The notes under the pieces were generated by a model, which saw only the letters and a list, made by a program, of their open reading frames with translations, was not told where the DNA came from and ran no database searches. Positions 1-11,202 of a stretch of 64,000 nucleotides of DNA are shown here, piece after piece. Source of the stretch: Drechmeria coniospora (taxonomy: Eukaryota; Ascomycota; Sordariomycetes; Hypocreales; Ophiocordycipitaceae); the NCBI RefSeq assembly GCF_001625195.1, contig NC_054389.1, forward strand, positions 11,528,520 through 11,592,519, read 5' to 3'. The first letter of the stretch is position 1. Each line of letters begins with the position of its first letter. Position numbers and translations under genes: made by a program.

Positions 1-163
1 AGATGTTATATAAAGCAAGCACAGGGTGCCCACGCAACGTCGCAGCCCCCTTTCCCCCATCAGACACCGTCCGCAGCGAAGCCCTTTTTCTCCTTCGCAA
101 AGTCAAGCAACGCAACCTCACCGCATCTACTCGACCCATCACGGACCGTCCAAAGTCTTCACC

Positions 164-1256
164 ATGCGCTCCAACATCCTCGCACTCGCCGCCGCGCCCC
201 TGATCCTGTTGGCTCAGGCAAACGGGCGCGACATGGGACCGACGAACAAGGCGCCCGCCAACGTCGACCCCAGCTTCAACGGCAACACCATCGACGTCGA
301 TCCCAGCGTCGCCCAAAACGGCCCCGGCGGCGTCCCCCCCCCCACGGCGGTCGATGAGGTCGACGCCATCGATGGCAACCAAATCAACTCCGTCCCCGCC
401 CCCGGTGGCCCCGGCGTCGCTCCTCCCGCCGGCGGCCCGGGCGATGACACCAACGGCCAGCACATCCAACACGCTGGCCCCCCCGGCGGCCCCGTCCCCG
501 TGCCTCCTCCCGCCGGCGGCCAGGTTGATGCCACCCATGGACAGCAGAACCCCCCCGCCGGTCCCCCGCCGGTCCCCCCGCTGGTCCCCCCGGCGGCCCC
601 GACGTCGACATCTCTGGCCTGCCCAAAGCTTGCAAGGCCAGCTGCGGCGCCATCGCCGAGACCATCCAGGGCTGCATGAACAGCATCCAGGCGAATTCGC
701 GCCAGGGCGCCCCGAGCCAGGTGGACGAGAGCCAACTGGAGGACTTGACGCACAAGGCGATGCAGTGCATCTGCAGCAATCCGGCCGCCGACCTGACCAA
801 GTCCTTTACCCCCTGCGTCGAGTGCCTTCGCACCAACACGCCCGGCGCAGAGGCCGAGTCTATCGACCAAGGTTCGTGCTTCCCTTGACCCCCACGCGCA
901 TGCCCTTTCGCGTTGCATCTCTGCTAACCGGCCTTCCTTCGCCTCGAATAGTCATCCAGACTTTCCAGGCCCAGTGCCAAGCTCACAGCGGCTCGACCCA
1001 AGCCCCGCGGCCGGGCGAGAGCCAGGTCGTGCCGCCGCCGCCGGCTTCCACAAACACGCCGTACCCCGGAGAGTCTCCTGCCGAGAAGTACCCTGCCGAC
1101 AGCTACCCCCCCGAGACTGGCGTCCACGGCGTCAACTCGACCCTCCGCGGCAACTCGACTGGCGTCACCGTCTCGCAAGCCGTCGGACGTCTCCCCGCCG
1201 CCGACGCTCTCCTGTACGCCGTCGGCCTCATCGCCACGGCATTTTTCATGCTCTAA
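164..1256 (+). CDS. Secreted proline/glycine-rich, cysteine-patterned GPI-type surface protein (frame broken once)
   Basis: No named family recognised. The ATG at 164 opens a signal peptide (MRSNILALAAAPLILLAQANG), followed by a Pro/Gly/Asn-rich stretch and then a domain with eight cysteines (C-x3-C, GC, C-x-C, C-x2-C, QC) between about 631 and 985. A Ser/Thr/Pro spacer follows, and a final hydrophobic tail (ALLYAVGLIATAFFML) like a GPI-attachment signal. A clear intron lies at 872-951 (donor GTTCGT, branch CTAAC, acceptor TAG) and joins the cysteine domain to the tail. The Pro/Gly part is read in one frame and the cysteine domain in the frame one base earlier; the switch falls in C-runs around 555-595. 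Adding one base there makes the spliced length divisible by three (about 337 residues), so a homopolymer sequencing or assembly gap is likelier than a real break. Likely a cell-wall or plasma-membrane surface protein. Confidence 0.6.
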
Positions 1257-1479
1257 GCGGATGGCCGTCGAAGTCGAGTCGGGCTCTCCGGTGCAGCATC
1301 CTGTCTGGTGTCCATTGCTGTTGTACTGCTTATTTACCCTTGGGTCGTTGCGTAATACGCTGAAGACGCCTGTTGAAAAGGAGTTTGATCAAAAGTAGTT
1401 GGGTAAAATGAAATCATGATTGCGGTTAGACAAGTTCATGACATGTACCGTGCATGGTTCACAATTGGATGAGCCATTG

Positions 1480-2510
1480 ACACTGTGCGTCACGCACCAG
1501 TTACTGTACTGTATTCTTCCTCGTCCACAGTACGGAGTCATTCTACGGAGTACGGAATAATACAGACTCCGTAGGTACATGCACCGCTAGATCTACTGTA
1601 CAGTGATTAATACCCCTACAGTATACCCGTAATTGATGCCTGCTTACTACTAGGTACCTAGTAGGTACGCACCCACCACCATAAGCGCCTCCCTTCCTCT
1701 ACAGTAAGTGCTGTGATGCCTACGCCGTGCGACGTTCTTGTACAAGTACTTACGGATTACAGTACTTGGTTGTACTTGCACGTACTCCAACTACCCGTAT
1801 AAGTACTGTGCTTCGTACAAGTACCGCATGTACCCACGGAGGAATACTCCGTGGGTACTCCGTAGTGTACGGAGCACTTACAAGCAAAGCAATTTCGTTG
1901 TACTTACGGATCATGATACAGTACGTAAAAATAGTATACTTCAGGTGGCATCATACGTACTGTAATTACAGTCCAGTCAGTGTGTACTGTAGGTGTACTT
2001 GAGTTCATGCAAGTCCTTGTTGGAAGTTGCACAGACTACGGAGTAATTACTTGCGGCGCACATGGACCTGTTGCACTAGTACTTGTACCTAAGTACAGCA
2101 AAGTACCCGGTACTGGCAAGCATCTTCTGCACTGTACGGAATACTGTTCCCGTACTTACGTAGTAATACGGAGGAGTGAGTGTAAGTAAGTACTCCGTAT
2201 TCCGCATTACAAGGTACTGTACGGAGTAAAGCTGCGTACTAGGTACCTACTGTGCAACATGTATGTACCAACATGTACTTATGTACCAACATGCAAGTAC
2301 GGAGTACTCCGTACAGTACGTTGCAATTACAGTACAGCAAGTACTTAGGTGCACTTGTACTTACAGCTCCAGCTCCACAGGGAGTACTTGCAGCTATTAC
2401 TTAATATGCACACTTGTACTTAAGTAGTTATACGGAGTTCGGAGTAATACTCCGTACTTACATATGCATGTAAACCTAATGCAAGTACTCCGTACCGAGT
2501 GTGCTCTCCG
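1480..2510. repeat. Spacer dense in TACGGAGTAC / GTACTTGTAC words
   Basis: Between the secreted-protein gene and the LYR gene almost every 20-40 bases contain TACGGAGTA, its complement TACTCCGTA, or AGTACTTGTAC-like words. The longest perfect palindrome seen is GTACGGAGTACTCCGTAC at 2297-2314. No convincing coding sequence is present; the short open frames here are rich in Tyr, Val and Thr, as expected from TAC/GTA words. The same word family fills other spacers up to about 20.7 kb. Confidence 0.75.
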
Positions 2511-2754
2511 TGCCTGGACTTCCTTCTCCGTACCCGTAGACAGCGTTTCTCCAAACCTCATTTGCTTGTTCCTCCAATGCCTACCTCAGGCGCCTCCTCC
2601 AATGCCTACCTCAGGCGCCTCAGTGCCTCGCCATTCTTCGGTGATGCCCCCTTGCCGTTTGTGATACCGCTCTTCCGCCGTCCGCGAGGGTCAGGCAGGT
2701 AACCAAGTCAATCATACCTGCAACCGAAACCCACCAGCCCCGACAACCATCACG

Positions 2755-3888
2755 ATGGCCCCCCCAGCCGGCCCCGTGCCGTCCACGCTCTCGCCCGTCC
2801 ACCTGTATCGGCACCTCCTCCGCGAGGTTTCCTACTTGCCTCCAGCTTTTCGTCCCGCCATCTCCTCCGTCATCCACGCCCGCTTCCACCGACATGGCAC
2901 CGTGGACAAGAGGGCCAAGGCACATCTTGTTCGTGCCAGGAATGTGCTCCGCACCCTCCGCGCGGCCAACAGCGGCGACAAGGCGGCCATGGGCGGCCTC
3001 ATGGCCCGGGCCTTTGGGAGATCCGGTCGTCGAAGGCGGGATCTCCTCCTTCAGTTCGCCAAATTCCAAGGTCCCGGCGACTGGGGAGCGCTGGAGGCCC
3101 TCTTGGACAAGACGCCCGCTTGCCAGGATGCGTCGACGACGTCGACGACGCCAACACGCCCAATCGACGAGCCGAGAGCTCCGGGGAAGCGCAGGCATCT
3201 CTTCCTCGAGAAGTGGGACCTGGAGAAACTGACGCAGTTCCTCCACTCGCAGAAGCAGCAGCAAGGACGCACCAAGTCCACGACGAGCTGGCTCGGCTCC
3301 GTCAAGAGCACCGATCAGAACCAGCTCATCCCTGAACGCAACATATGGGGCAAGCCGCCGGCCGAAAGCCTCGTCCGAACCAAGAGGGCCAAGTGGTGGA
3401 AGCGAACCGTCGACAAAATGATGCCGCCCCTCGGCAGAGGCGAATGGGACCTCCTCGCTCGGCTGAGCGACGGCGCGCAGGAAGAGAGGGAATGGGCCAT
3501 TCCCGAGAGACGCCAGCCGGCGATGCCTCTCTCCCCGTCCGAGACGACATCGTCGTCGGCCTCTTTCCACTGGGAGCCGTGGGCCCGGCAGCCGGCCGCC
3601 GTCGTCGAACGGGAAAACTCTCTTCCCAGACAGCTTCGATCCGGCGGCAGGGCCCTCGGTCCCTACGGCGGCAAGAAGCACAAAACCCTCGTCTCCTCTC
3701 GATGGTTCCAAAGGGCCTACAACAGGATTTGGCAGCTGTCGCCGATCACGAGCCAAGACCCGAATACGCTCCGGTATTCTTTTCAGTGGGGGGCCGTGCA
3801 ATCGAAGCTGCCCCGGCCGACCAAGGCACAGCTCGACATATTCCAAGGCGTGGACGCGCGAGGTCGCAAGATTGACGGCACGTCTTGA
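2755..3888 (+). CDS. LYR-motif mitochondrial protein, Cup1-like
   Basis: Single-exon gene of 377 residues. The N-terminus carries a LYR motif at residues 17-19 (HLYRHLLREVSYLPP), followed by a conserved basic helix region (HARFHRHGTVDKRAKAHLVRARNVL) as in Complex1_LYR-type proteins of the fungal Cup1-like group. The middle is charged and low-complexity. The C-terminus keeps an aromatic block (SSRWFQRAYNRIWQLSP, then YSFQWG). LYR proteins are small matrix adaptors for Fe-S clusters or acyl carrier protein; this longer fungal type is mitochondrial, and its exact role is not visible here. The gene converges on the GNAT gene, with only 36 bases between the stop codons. A long antisense open frame over it is a codon-bias shadow. 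Confidence 0.75.
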   Translation: MAPPAGPVPSTLSPVHLYRHLLREVSYLPPAFRPAISSVIHARFHRHGTVDKRAKAHLVRARNVLRTLRAANSGDKAAMGGLMARAFGRSGRRRRDLLLQFAKFQGPGDWGALEALLDKTPACQDASTTSTTPTRPIDEPRAPGKRRHLFLEKWDLEKLTQFLHSQKQQQGRTKSTTSWLGSVKSTDQNQLIPERNIWGKPPAESLVRTKRAKWWKRTVDKMMPPLGRGEWDLLARLSDGAQEEREWAIPERRQPAMPLSPSETTSSSASFHWEPWARQPAAVVERENSLPRQLRSGGRALGPYGGKKHKTLVSSRWFQRAYNRIWQLSPITSQDPNTLRYSFQWGAVQSKLPRPTKAQLDIFQGVDARGRKIDGTS

Positions 3889-3924
3889 GGCCCCTTTAGA
3901 TTCTCCGTACCTCTCACCCCTGGT

Positions 3925-4536
3925 CTAATCCAGGAGGTGAGCTAGCGTCTCCAGACGGGAGCCATCGACGCGCATTCCCAGCCACTCATCCTGGCTCTGG
4001 GCCCCGATGCTCCGGTAGAACTTGATGCTCGGCTCATTCCACTTGAGGACGGCCCACTCCAACCGACCGCCCTTCATGGCGATGACCTGCTTGGCGAGCT
4101 CGACGAGCAGCCGCTTGCCGTACCCCTTGCCTCGCGCCGCCGGCTGCACGAACAGGTCCTCGAGGTAGATGCCCGGTCGGGACCGCCAGGTGCTGTAATT
4201 GTAAAAGTACAGCGCCATGCCAACTGCCCTAGCCTCAGGCGAGAAGAGCAACAGGCAACGGGCAGGGCGCGCCGCCGATGTTGGCTCTAGCTCGGGGCCG
4301 CCGTTGGACGACGCAAACGCAATGGTACTCTCCAACGTCTCGACCGTGGCCTCGACGGCATCCGGCTCCTTTTCATAGTCGGCGAGACCCCGGATAAGCT
4401 CCAAGATGGCGGGGGCATCTGCGACAGTGAGCCGTCCGTTATATGGGGCGCCAACTCGTCGACGGCGGAGGAAGATGGGAGGCTGAAGCATACCTTTGCG
4501 AATGGCGTGTCGGACTGTAACGTCGGGAGACGACAT
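3925..4536 (-). CDS. GNAT family N-acetyltransferase (diamine/thialysine acetyltransferase-like)
   Basis: Predicted product about 178 residues after removal of a 75-base intron at 4419-4493 (GTATGC donor, CAG acceptor). That intron is a multiple of three without a stop, so the unspliced frame also reads through. Splicing joins the start MSSPDVTVRHAIRK to DAPAILELIRGLADYEKEP, the usual N-terminal helix of SAT1-like enzymes. Further family marks are YLEDLFVQP (beta 4) and RGKGYGKRLL, the acetyl-CoA pyrophosphate loop of the Q/R-x2-G-x-G/A type. These are followed by LEWAVLKWNEPSIKFYRSIGA, the beta 5 to alpha 4 region with the conserved N and FY. Length fits the family (about 160-180). A small-molecule amine substrate is likely but not determined. 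The ATG at 4536 was chosen because upstream sequence in frame looks non-coding. Confidence 0.8.
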   Translation of the reverse strand: MSSPDVTVRHAIRKGMLQPPIFLRRRRVGAPYNGRLTVADAPAILELIRGLADYEKEPDAVEATVETLESTIAFASSNGGPELEPTSAARPARCLLLFSPEARAVGMALYFYNYSTWRSRPGIYLEDLFVQPAARGKGYGKRLLVELAKQVIAMKGGRLEWAVLKWNEPSIKFYRSIGAQSQDEWLGMRVDGSRLETLAHLLD

Positions 4537-5002
4537 GATCTGCTCAAACCGACTTTCAGCGAACAACAGATCGGGTATACCCCGTTGTTCAGAGAATGAG
4601 CCGCCGCAATGGACGGCAAAGGACTCGTGCTGGCTGGGTTCGGCAGAGTATCCTGCTCTTGTTGTCGTTTGCCATCCTTTTCTGCGTGAGGCGGTGTCGC
4701 CGCACGTCGGGGGGTTCATGATGCAATATGGCGGGGTAATATGGCGGGGCATGCAGCATGCGAGCCAAGAGTGCAATAATGGTGCAGTCTCGATGCCAAA
4801 AGGCTCACCTTGCACCCTACCCCCTACACCCCTACATGTGCATGAAAGTAGTCTGCGCATATCCATGTACGGCCCGGCATCATGTACTTTATGGCGACGA
4901 AATGACGCATTGCGCCCTCAGCAAAATATCAAAGCTCTCACGGCATGGACCGAGTGCATGCAGCCGCGCCGGCGGCCGTGACCTATCCAAAACGTCCATG
5001 CT
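4537..5002. other. Shared upstream/downstream spacer without a recognised gene
   Basis: This spacer lies upstream of the GNAT gene and downstream of the MFS gene, both on the minus strand. I see no RNA gene, repeat or convincing coding frame; it presumably holds the GNAT promoter and the MFS 3' end. Confidence 0.5.
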
Positions 5003-6615
5003 CTACAGAAGATATCGATAGTCCGGAGACATGTCACCTAGATCCGTCTTCTCCTCCGCCGTCAACTCACGCGCCGCATCGCTTTTCCGGCGGCGGTCTC
5101 GGTTCGCTTTCCAGCAGGCCAAGCCGTAGACGACGCAGGCGACGACGGACACGACGGTAAAGCCCAGCGAGACGCCGAGACCCGGGACGAACCGGGGCCT
5201 GTCTCTCTTCCGGTAGATGAAGACGGCGACGATGCCGCCGAGGTTGCCGAAGCCGACCTGCCAGGCGCTTCCGACGGCACGGCGATGGTGGCCTCCGAGG
5301 TTCATGTTGAACCAGCAGACGATGATGGGCATGGCCGTGTAGGCGCCCATGGCGACGAGGAAGAGGGCGGCGTACTGGAGATTGCGGTTCTCGCCCGTGG
5401 CGACGAGGATGGAGAAGCCGGCGATGGCGAAGCAGGTGGCGAAGAGGGCAAAGGAGAAGCGGTGCCTCAGCCTGTCGGAGCAAAAGGCCACCGTCATGGA
5501 AAAGGCAAAGGCGGCGGCCCAGGGCGGCACGCTGTGGAGCTGCGTCTCGATGGCCGTGTAGCCGTAGCCGCTGATGATGAAGGGTGAGAAGTAGGCGTAG
5601 CCGTAGGCGGGGACGACGAGGCCGAGGTACATGAAGCCTCCGACGATGACCTTGTAGTCGCGGAACACGTCGACGACATCCCCGAGGGTGATTTTTCGCT
5701 CGCGGGCCGAGGCGCCCTGGTCGAGGCGCAGACGGGCGGCGACAAACGCCTTCTCGTCGTCGGACAGCCACTTGGACTCTTCGGGAAAGTCGGGCAGGAG
5801 GAAGTAGAAGAAGAAGCTGACAAAGACGGTGAGCCCGCCCTCGATGAGGAAGATCCAGCGCCAGCCGCTGTAGCCGCGCAGGCCGTCCATCTTGCCGATG
5901 GCGGCGGCCAGGAGGCCACCGAAGGCGCCGGCGAGGGTGGTGCTGTTGAAGAAGAAGGAGTAGCGCTTCTGGGCCTCGTGGCGGCGGTACCACATGCCGA
6001 TGAGGTAGAAGGCGCCCGGGAACATGCCCGTCTCGAAGAGGCCGAGGAAGAAGCGCGTGGTGAGGAGGCCGCCGTAGCTGGAGACGAGGCCCTGCACCAT
6101 GGTGGTGAAGCCGAAGAGGAACATGTTGAGCGAGAGCCAGACGTGGGGACGGAACTTTTTGAGCAGGATGTTGGAGGGGATCTCGAAGAGGCAGTACGGG
6201 ACGAAGAAGATGACGAGGGCCGTGTTGAACTTGGTGCCCGCCGGGTCGAGGCCGAGATCGTGCGAGAGGTGGAAGAGGTCGGCGTTGGAGATGTTGACGC
6301 GGTCTTTTGAACATGCGTTAGACCAGACATCGATGGCCATCATGGCCACGCAGCCGACGCGAGGGTGGTGGGGTGCTCACCGAGAAAGGCCAACAGGTAC
6401 ATGATGCAGAGAAAGGGCATGACGTGGAGGTCGATTCGAGCGAGCAGCTTACGCTCCGTCGTGTTCGGCGGGCAGACGGGCCGTGCATCATCGTCCATGC
6501 GGGCGACGGGGACTTGCTGGTCAACAGGATGCTCGTCGTGGGAGCCTTCTTTGAAGCCTTTGCCCAAGCCTGGCAGCGATGGGCTGCTAATCTTTTCCTT
6601 TGGTGCGTCGGCCAT
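5003..6615 (-). CDS. MFS transporter, anion:cation symporter (Dal5/Tna1-like) family
   Basis: Two exons (6615-6381 and 6303-5003) encode about 511 residues. The intron at 6304-6380 (77 bases) has a GTGAGC donor, a CTAAC branch site and an AAG acceptor, and splicing recreates the family signature YLLAFLDRVNISNA at the end of TM1. Other marks are the TM2-3 block FNTALVIFFVPYCLFEIPSN, the loop RFFLGLFETGMFPG, and GYSGWRWIFLIEGGLTV at TM6, followed by the central LPDFPEESKWLS loop. All are typical of fungal carriers for organic anions, vitamins or ureido compounds at the plasma membrane. The substrate cannot be read from sequence. The ATG at 6615 (MADAPKEK) was chosen; the in-frame codon farther upstream is GTG. 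A CTC-rich minisatellite sits about 230 bases upstream, in the promoter region. Confidence 0.85.
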
Positions 6616-6846
6616 GGCGGGCACCGACCTTTGCACCGCGTCTGTTGATTTTTGTCACACCGCGGGACAGTGATGTCGATATCCTGTACGGGACAAAGCT
6701 GGGTGCCGTTTGTCGTTTGCCGTTCTTCTCTGCCCAGTGCCCGTCCTGATGGGAGCGAGCTTGGGAGGGTGGTGTTTGTGTTGGAGTCTGGCCTTGCTGC
6801 TCCTTGCTGCTTCGCCGTCGTCTGCTGCTTGCCAGGTGGCGGCTTG

Positions 6847-7015
6847 TCTGTCTGTCCGTTTATCTGTCTCTCAGTCTCTCCGTGAGTCTCTCAGTCTCTC
6901 CGTGAGTCTCTCAGTCTCTCCGTCAGTCTCTCCGTCTCTCCGTCAGTCTCTCCGTCAGTCTCGTTGTCTCTCCGTCTGGTCTGTCTCTGTCTCTCAGAGT
7001 CAGTCAGTCTGCTCC
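6847..7015. repeat. CTCTCCGTCAGT-type minisatellite in MFS promoter
   Basis: Pyrimidine-rich tandem array built of CAGTCTCTCCGT(G/C)AGTCTCT variants on the plus strand, about 170 bases long, lying 230-400 bases upstream of the MFS start. Strand asymmetry (C/T on plus, G/A on minus) is strong. Confidence 0.8.
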
Positions 7016-7215
7016 GTGGCCTGAACGTCCACGACGGCTTCCGAGTCTGCTTTTGTCTGACACACGCCTTCCACATCTGGGTTCCTCGCGGGCACCTGCC
7101 GCCGATCGCGGCTTCTCGCTAAACCTGCCCAAGCGGGAATTTCTCATCTCACGCTCAGCAACGTAGCATCGGCGAGGGCAATATGGAGCACCCATTAAGC
7201 CGGGCGTTTTCAATA

Positions 7216-7760
7216 TCAAGTACTCTGTAATACATCGATATGCAAGTATACTTGCACTTATATTTATTTACATGTACATGTATATTGGTAGTCGGACGTA
7301 CATGTACCTAATACTCTGTAATGTCAATGGTATTGTTCAAGTATACTCCGTACATGTTATGTGTATATTTCAATTTTAAGTAAGTACTGGGCTCCGTACA
7401 TGTACTTACTGTATACAGGCAAGTACTTATTTGGTACTCCATGCTCGGTACACGGGCGGCACGGTACTTGGCTCATAACCATGATCTACCTATGGAGTAC
7501 ATGTACAGTACGGAGTACTAACCTACAATAAGTATACGCACATATACATGTAAATACTTGCAGGTAGGTTTACAGTACACCGACCCTTGGTTCATGGTAC
7601 TTGCTTCTACATGAACTTGTACTTGACGGTGTGCTTGCATCTTGTGTGCATGTGCGGTATTCGTCCATTCCGAGTGCACTTGCATCCTCATCCTGCACGT
7701 ACAAGTACATCATGACCTCCGTATAGCTACATCTTTCTCATGTACTGTACTTTGCAGGAT
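7216..7760. repeat. TAC/GTA-rich palindromic-word spacer
   Basis: The same word family as at 1480-2510 (ACATGTACAGTACGGAGTAC, AAGTACTTATTTGGTACTCC, CATGTACATGTA). No coding signal seen. Confidence 0.7.
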
Positions 7761-9066
7761 TAAACGCACACTTGAAGATACTTAGGGTCCTGCACGGCGT
7801 CGGACATTCCTTTATTCCCTTCCAAAGCTTCTCCGAGCCTTCCTTCGTCGACGACTCCACCTCCACCACGATCCCTGTCTTCACCGCAACCTGCACCACG
7901 GCAACGCTGCAACACCAAGACCCAAACAGCCCTCGGCAAGGTCAATCAGACGGCTGCGTTTGCATCGCCATTTCCGGACGCAAAGTATTTTCATGTTCAA
8001 GTCGTGAGGACAAGTCGTCCTCGACATGACATGATGGGGGGGCCTAAAACGCTCAACATGTCGACCCTCTCGTCGTAGCAGGCTGCTTCAACCCCGTTCA
8101 TGCTCTCCGAGAGGTAATACTACTTGCAAGCGCAAATGAGTGCATTCTGATTAGTTCGGCGCCGATTCTTACAGACTCTGTACCCGGTAAATCGTCGTTG
8201 ATCCTTACCGTTCGAGTAACCGCACCAGTCATGAGAGCCGTGAGGCGTCCAACGGGCCTTTTTGCGCACCTCTCGGATTCCAGATACGCACACCAGAGTT
8301 TGGTCAAAGTACCTCGTCCCTCACCTTATGCAGCACCGTCGTCAATTCGCCCATTTCCACAGAGGCCCTACGCCATCTGCTTGCGTCTTTTTCGCAGCGC
8401 CCTCCCTGCCTGCCCTGGTTCCGTGTTGCCCGGATACGGATGGAAACTCATACATGCACGCATGAGCATACACTACGGCATCTATCCGTAGGCCACCAGG
8501 CGAATCATGCCCGAATGCGAACCCTTCATTGAGAATGATGACACGAGTTACGGCGTCGACAGGTGCTCGCATGAAACACCGAGGTTATACCCGTTGCTGC
8601 CTCCGTCTGATTCTGCATTGTGCATCGGCATTCAAAGGCCATGGTGTTGATACAGAACCACAAACGCAGCAGGCCAAGGTAAAAACGGAACCAAATCTGC
8701 CAGCCCCTTACTTTTACTTGAGCCTGTGTAGTCGGTCCGTGCAAGCTTCGCCTCCTGCAGTCACCCGGCGAACAGCAGCCATTGATGGACCCCAGCAGAT
8801 TGCTGTGTGCACGGTAACGGATTCCATTCTACGCCATGGCAGCTTTCTACCACCAAACTGCATGTCCAGCTCTGAATCTCTGCATCCTCATCACTCGCGC
8901 TCCTGTCTCGGATTTGCTGCACCGGCACGGCATCGAATTCACACATTGCTTGCTGCCAAGAGTGAGGCTACGCCATCTCCCTCTTCGATTCATCGACCTG
9001 TTCATTCCACACGTCCGAATCCCGCTCCCTTGGCTTGTCCGTTTCTTAATTACTATTCTTGAACGT
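7761..9066. other. Long leader/spacer upstream of the 448-residue hypothetical gene
   Basis: No family recognised in either strand. An open frame reads continuously into the downstream gene from 8836, but its residues (His/Leu/Arg-rich, no charge pattern) look non-coding. It may be 5' UTR or hold an unrecognised first exon. Confidence 0.4.
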
Positions 9067-10486
9067 ATGGATGAGCGCAGGTACAAGAAAGGCCGTAGCG
9101 GCCAGCAATCTGATCCCTCCTTCGAGACCCCGAACCCGAACCAGGGCTGTTGTGCGCGCTCCTTGCTCGAGCTCGACCGTTGCGACCTTTTCCTCGCCCC
9201 ATCAGTCTTCGTCGAGCATGTTCCACAGCACGTCCGTGAATCGCATACCTTGTTGGATGGGTCCGTGATCGACTGCGCCTGTGCCGTGGCCGGTCCGAAC
9301 GGCGGCCTGATCGATCCCATGGAGTACAATGGCGAGTCGTTGTTCTCGAGTGATCCAATGTTGGCCAACGACGAGTATTCATCGCCCAGCCCGACTCCTT
9401 CTTCACTCTTCTCTTTTCCTTTCGCTCTCGCTGGTGCTGACATCCTTCGTTCGCCTTCTAGTTTCCTCGGTCGGATCGACGAAATAATGGGTGCCAACGC
9501 CGAGGAGCGATGGGACGACGAATACGCCCACCCGCACGCCCAGTTTCCGTCAACCGACGAGGTCGACCATGCTCATTCTGCGCGGAGCCGACGAAAGAAA
9601 CGAGGACCTCAAACCGCTCCCGCCCAAACACCCCAAGCAAAATCCCGACGGCAGTCACTCGGCCATGACGCGGCATTTCACCTCCACGGAGACGAGGAAC
9701 GCGTCATCACCGAACGAAACCAGCCCAATGCCGCCGTTGATGATGACGACTCATTCATCGCGAAAACCGTCACTCCAAACGACGTCGACGAGCAGGCGAT
9801 CAAAGAAAAGCTGCGCGACTTTTGGAATCTCAGAGAGAATCCCATTTCGAAGCCACGCATCAAGGTGGAGGGCCTTGCCGGACACCACCACGACTTGGCC
9901 ACCAAAGCCAAGGAGCTCCAGACTGGCACCTTCCAAGGCCTCTTCGTCGATGCCACGGCGGCGGAAAACGCCTTGATGGAGCTCGGCAACTTGTACCGCA
10001 AGCCGCTCCGGGACGTCACCGTGCCCGCCGAGGACGCCACCTTCCCCACGACGACTGATGAAATGACGGCCGTCGTGAAGAAGGTGTTTGACGCCATCAT
10101 GGACTGGAGCTACATCCTCGAGTGGAAGGCGGCCGTCTCGCGCAACGACAAGCTCCGCATAATGAAGAGACTCACTTCCGCCGCCGGCGGTACTGACCAT
10201 GGGCTCGACGTCGGCCCCGAAGGCCTGCGCCCCCCCGTCGAGGAGCTGCTGGCCATCCTCCCATCGGTGAAGTTGCAGCAGCAGAGGATCCTGGGACAGG
10301 TGCCCAGCGACCTCATCATCGAGCTGGTGTCGTGGGGCGTCGTGGTACGTGCGGCACTCTCTTTTCACCCTTCCGCAGGGATGGGGAGAAGAAACTGCGC
10401 TGACGAGAAGTTTGCAGCAAGCCGCCATCACGTCCCAGCAGGGCATCACTCAACTCCCATGCTGGTGTGAAGCGGACGGCCGCTAG
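9067..10486 (+). CDS. Hypothetical acidic/charged fungal protein, function unknown
   Basis: I do not recognise the family. From the ATG at 9067 (MDERRYKKG) the frame gives about 448 residues after removal of a good intron at 10345-10417 (GTACGT donor, CTGAC branch, CAG acceptor). That intron joins LIIELVSWGVV to QAAITSQQGITQLPCWCEADGR and moves the stop to 10484-10486. A second optional in-frame intron at 9375-9461 (GTATTC donor, GCTGAC, TTCTAG) would remove a low-complexity stretch (SPSPTPSSLFSFPF). The middle is basic and disordered (ARSRRKKRGPQ), then acidic (VDDDDS). The C-terminal half (about 9790 onward) looks helical and conserved in style: EQAIKEKLRDFWNLRENP, then KKVFDAIMDWSYILEWKAAV. 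The true start is uncertain, and internal ATGs at 9321 or 9487 are possible. No signal peptide, and no membrane segment in the C-terminal half. Confidence 0.55.
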
Positions 10487-11202
10487 GAGCCGTACCGTTC
10501 GTTTCACGATCGCATGGAAGCCGTTTGCTTCACATTGAGGGTATGATGCCGTCCTCGGTCCCATCGCCTCCTGCTGCTCGCCCCTCGCCGTCTACCGAAT
10601 CCGCTCGCCCCTAGCGCCGAAGCGTTCCACTGACGGCGCGCAGCATTCGAAACAACTTGTCAAGTCTCTGCTCACCGCTGGCGACGGCTGGAAACTGCGA
10701 ATCGTCAACTGCCCCCGAAAGGAGTTCCGAGTAGGTGCTCCCTAATCCTTGTCGAGGGTGGGACCGCTCGCTAACGCAAGCGTCGCGTCGCAGGCCAAGG
10801 GCAACAACCGACGGGTAAATGCCGCAAAAGAGCGTCAGTGGCACCGCATGAGCACCGCTCGAAGCGACGCAAGAGAGTAACCCGGCCGTCGTGAGGCCCG
10901 GATACGGTCGCGAATGCCGAGCAGCTGGGCTTTCCTCTGGTGGGGAATAGGGATAGCGCAATGGCTTGCCATGATTGTGGTGCTGCCTAGGCAGGCGAAC
11001 GTGAGCAGCCATGATCATTTTGGGGCCTTTTGGCCCTTCGCAGCCATGGACGGCGAGAGCAGAGTAGAGAAAACAACTTGGGAGGGCATGCATGCACTGT
11101 ATGTACTCGTTCACGGTCGACCAGGACAGAAGAAAGAATAAAATAAGGGAATTAAAATTGTGGTATCATTGCCGGAAAGGAAAAGACATGGACAGAATGC
11201 TA
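10487..11202. other. Convergent intergenic spacer, nothing recognised
   Basis: Lies between the ends of the hypothetical gene (+) and the permease gene (-). Weak open frames occur on both strands, but none has a family motif or splice pattern that I trust. Confidence 0.5.

Noticed and set aside
2620..3846. 408-residue minus-strand frame
   Set aside because: Antisense shadow of the LYR gene; no motifs, Arg/Leu/Gly-rich.
8836..9066. N-terminal extension of the 448-residue hypothetical gene
   Set aside because: The frame is open, but its residues look like translated leader, and the better start context is downstream.
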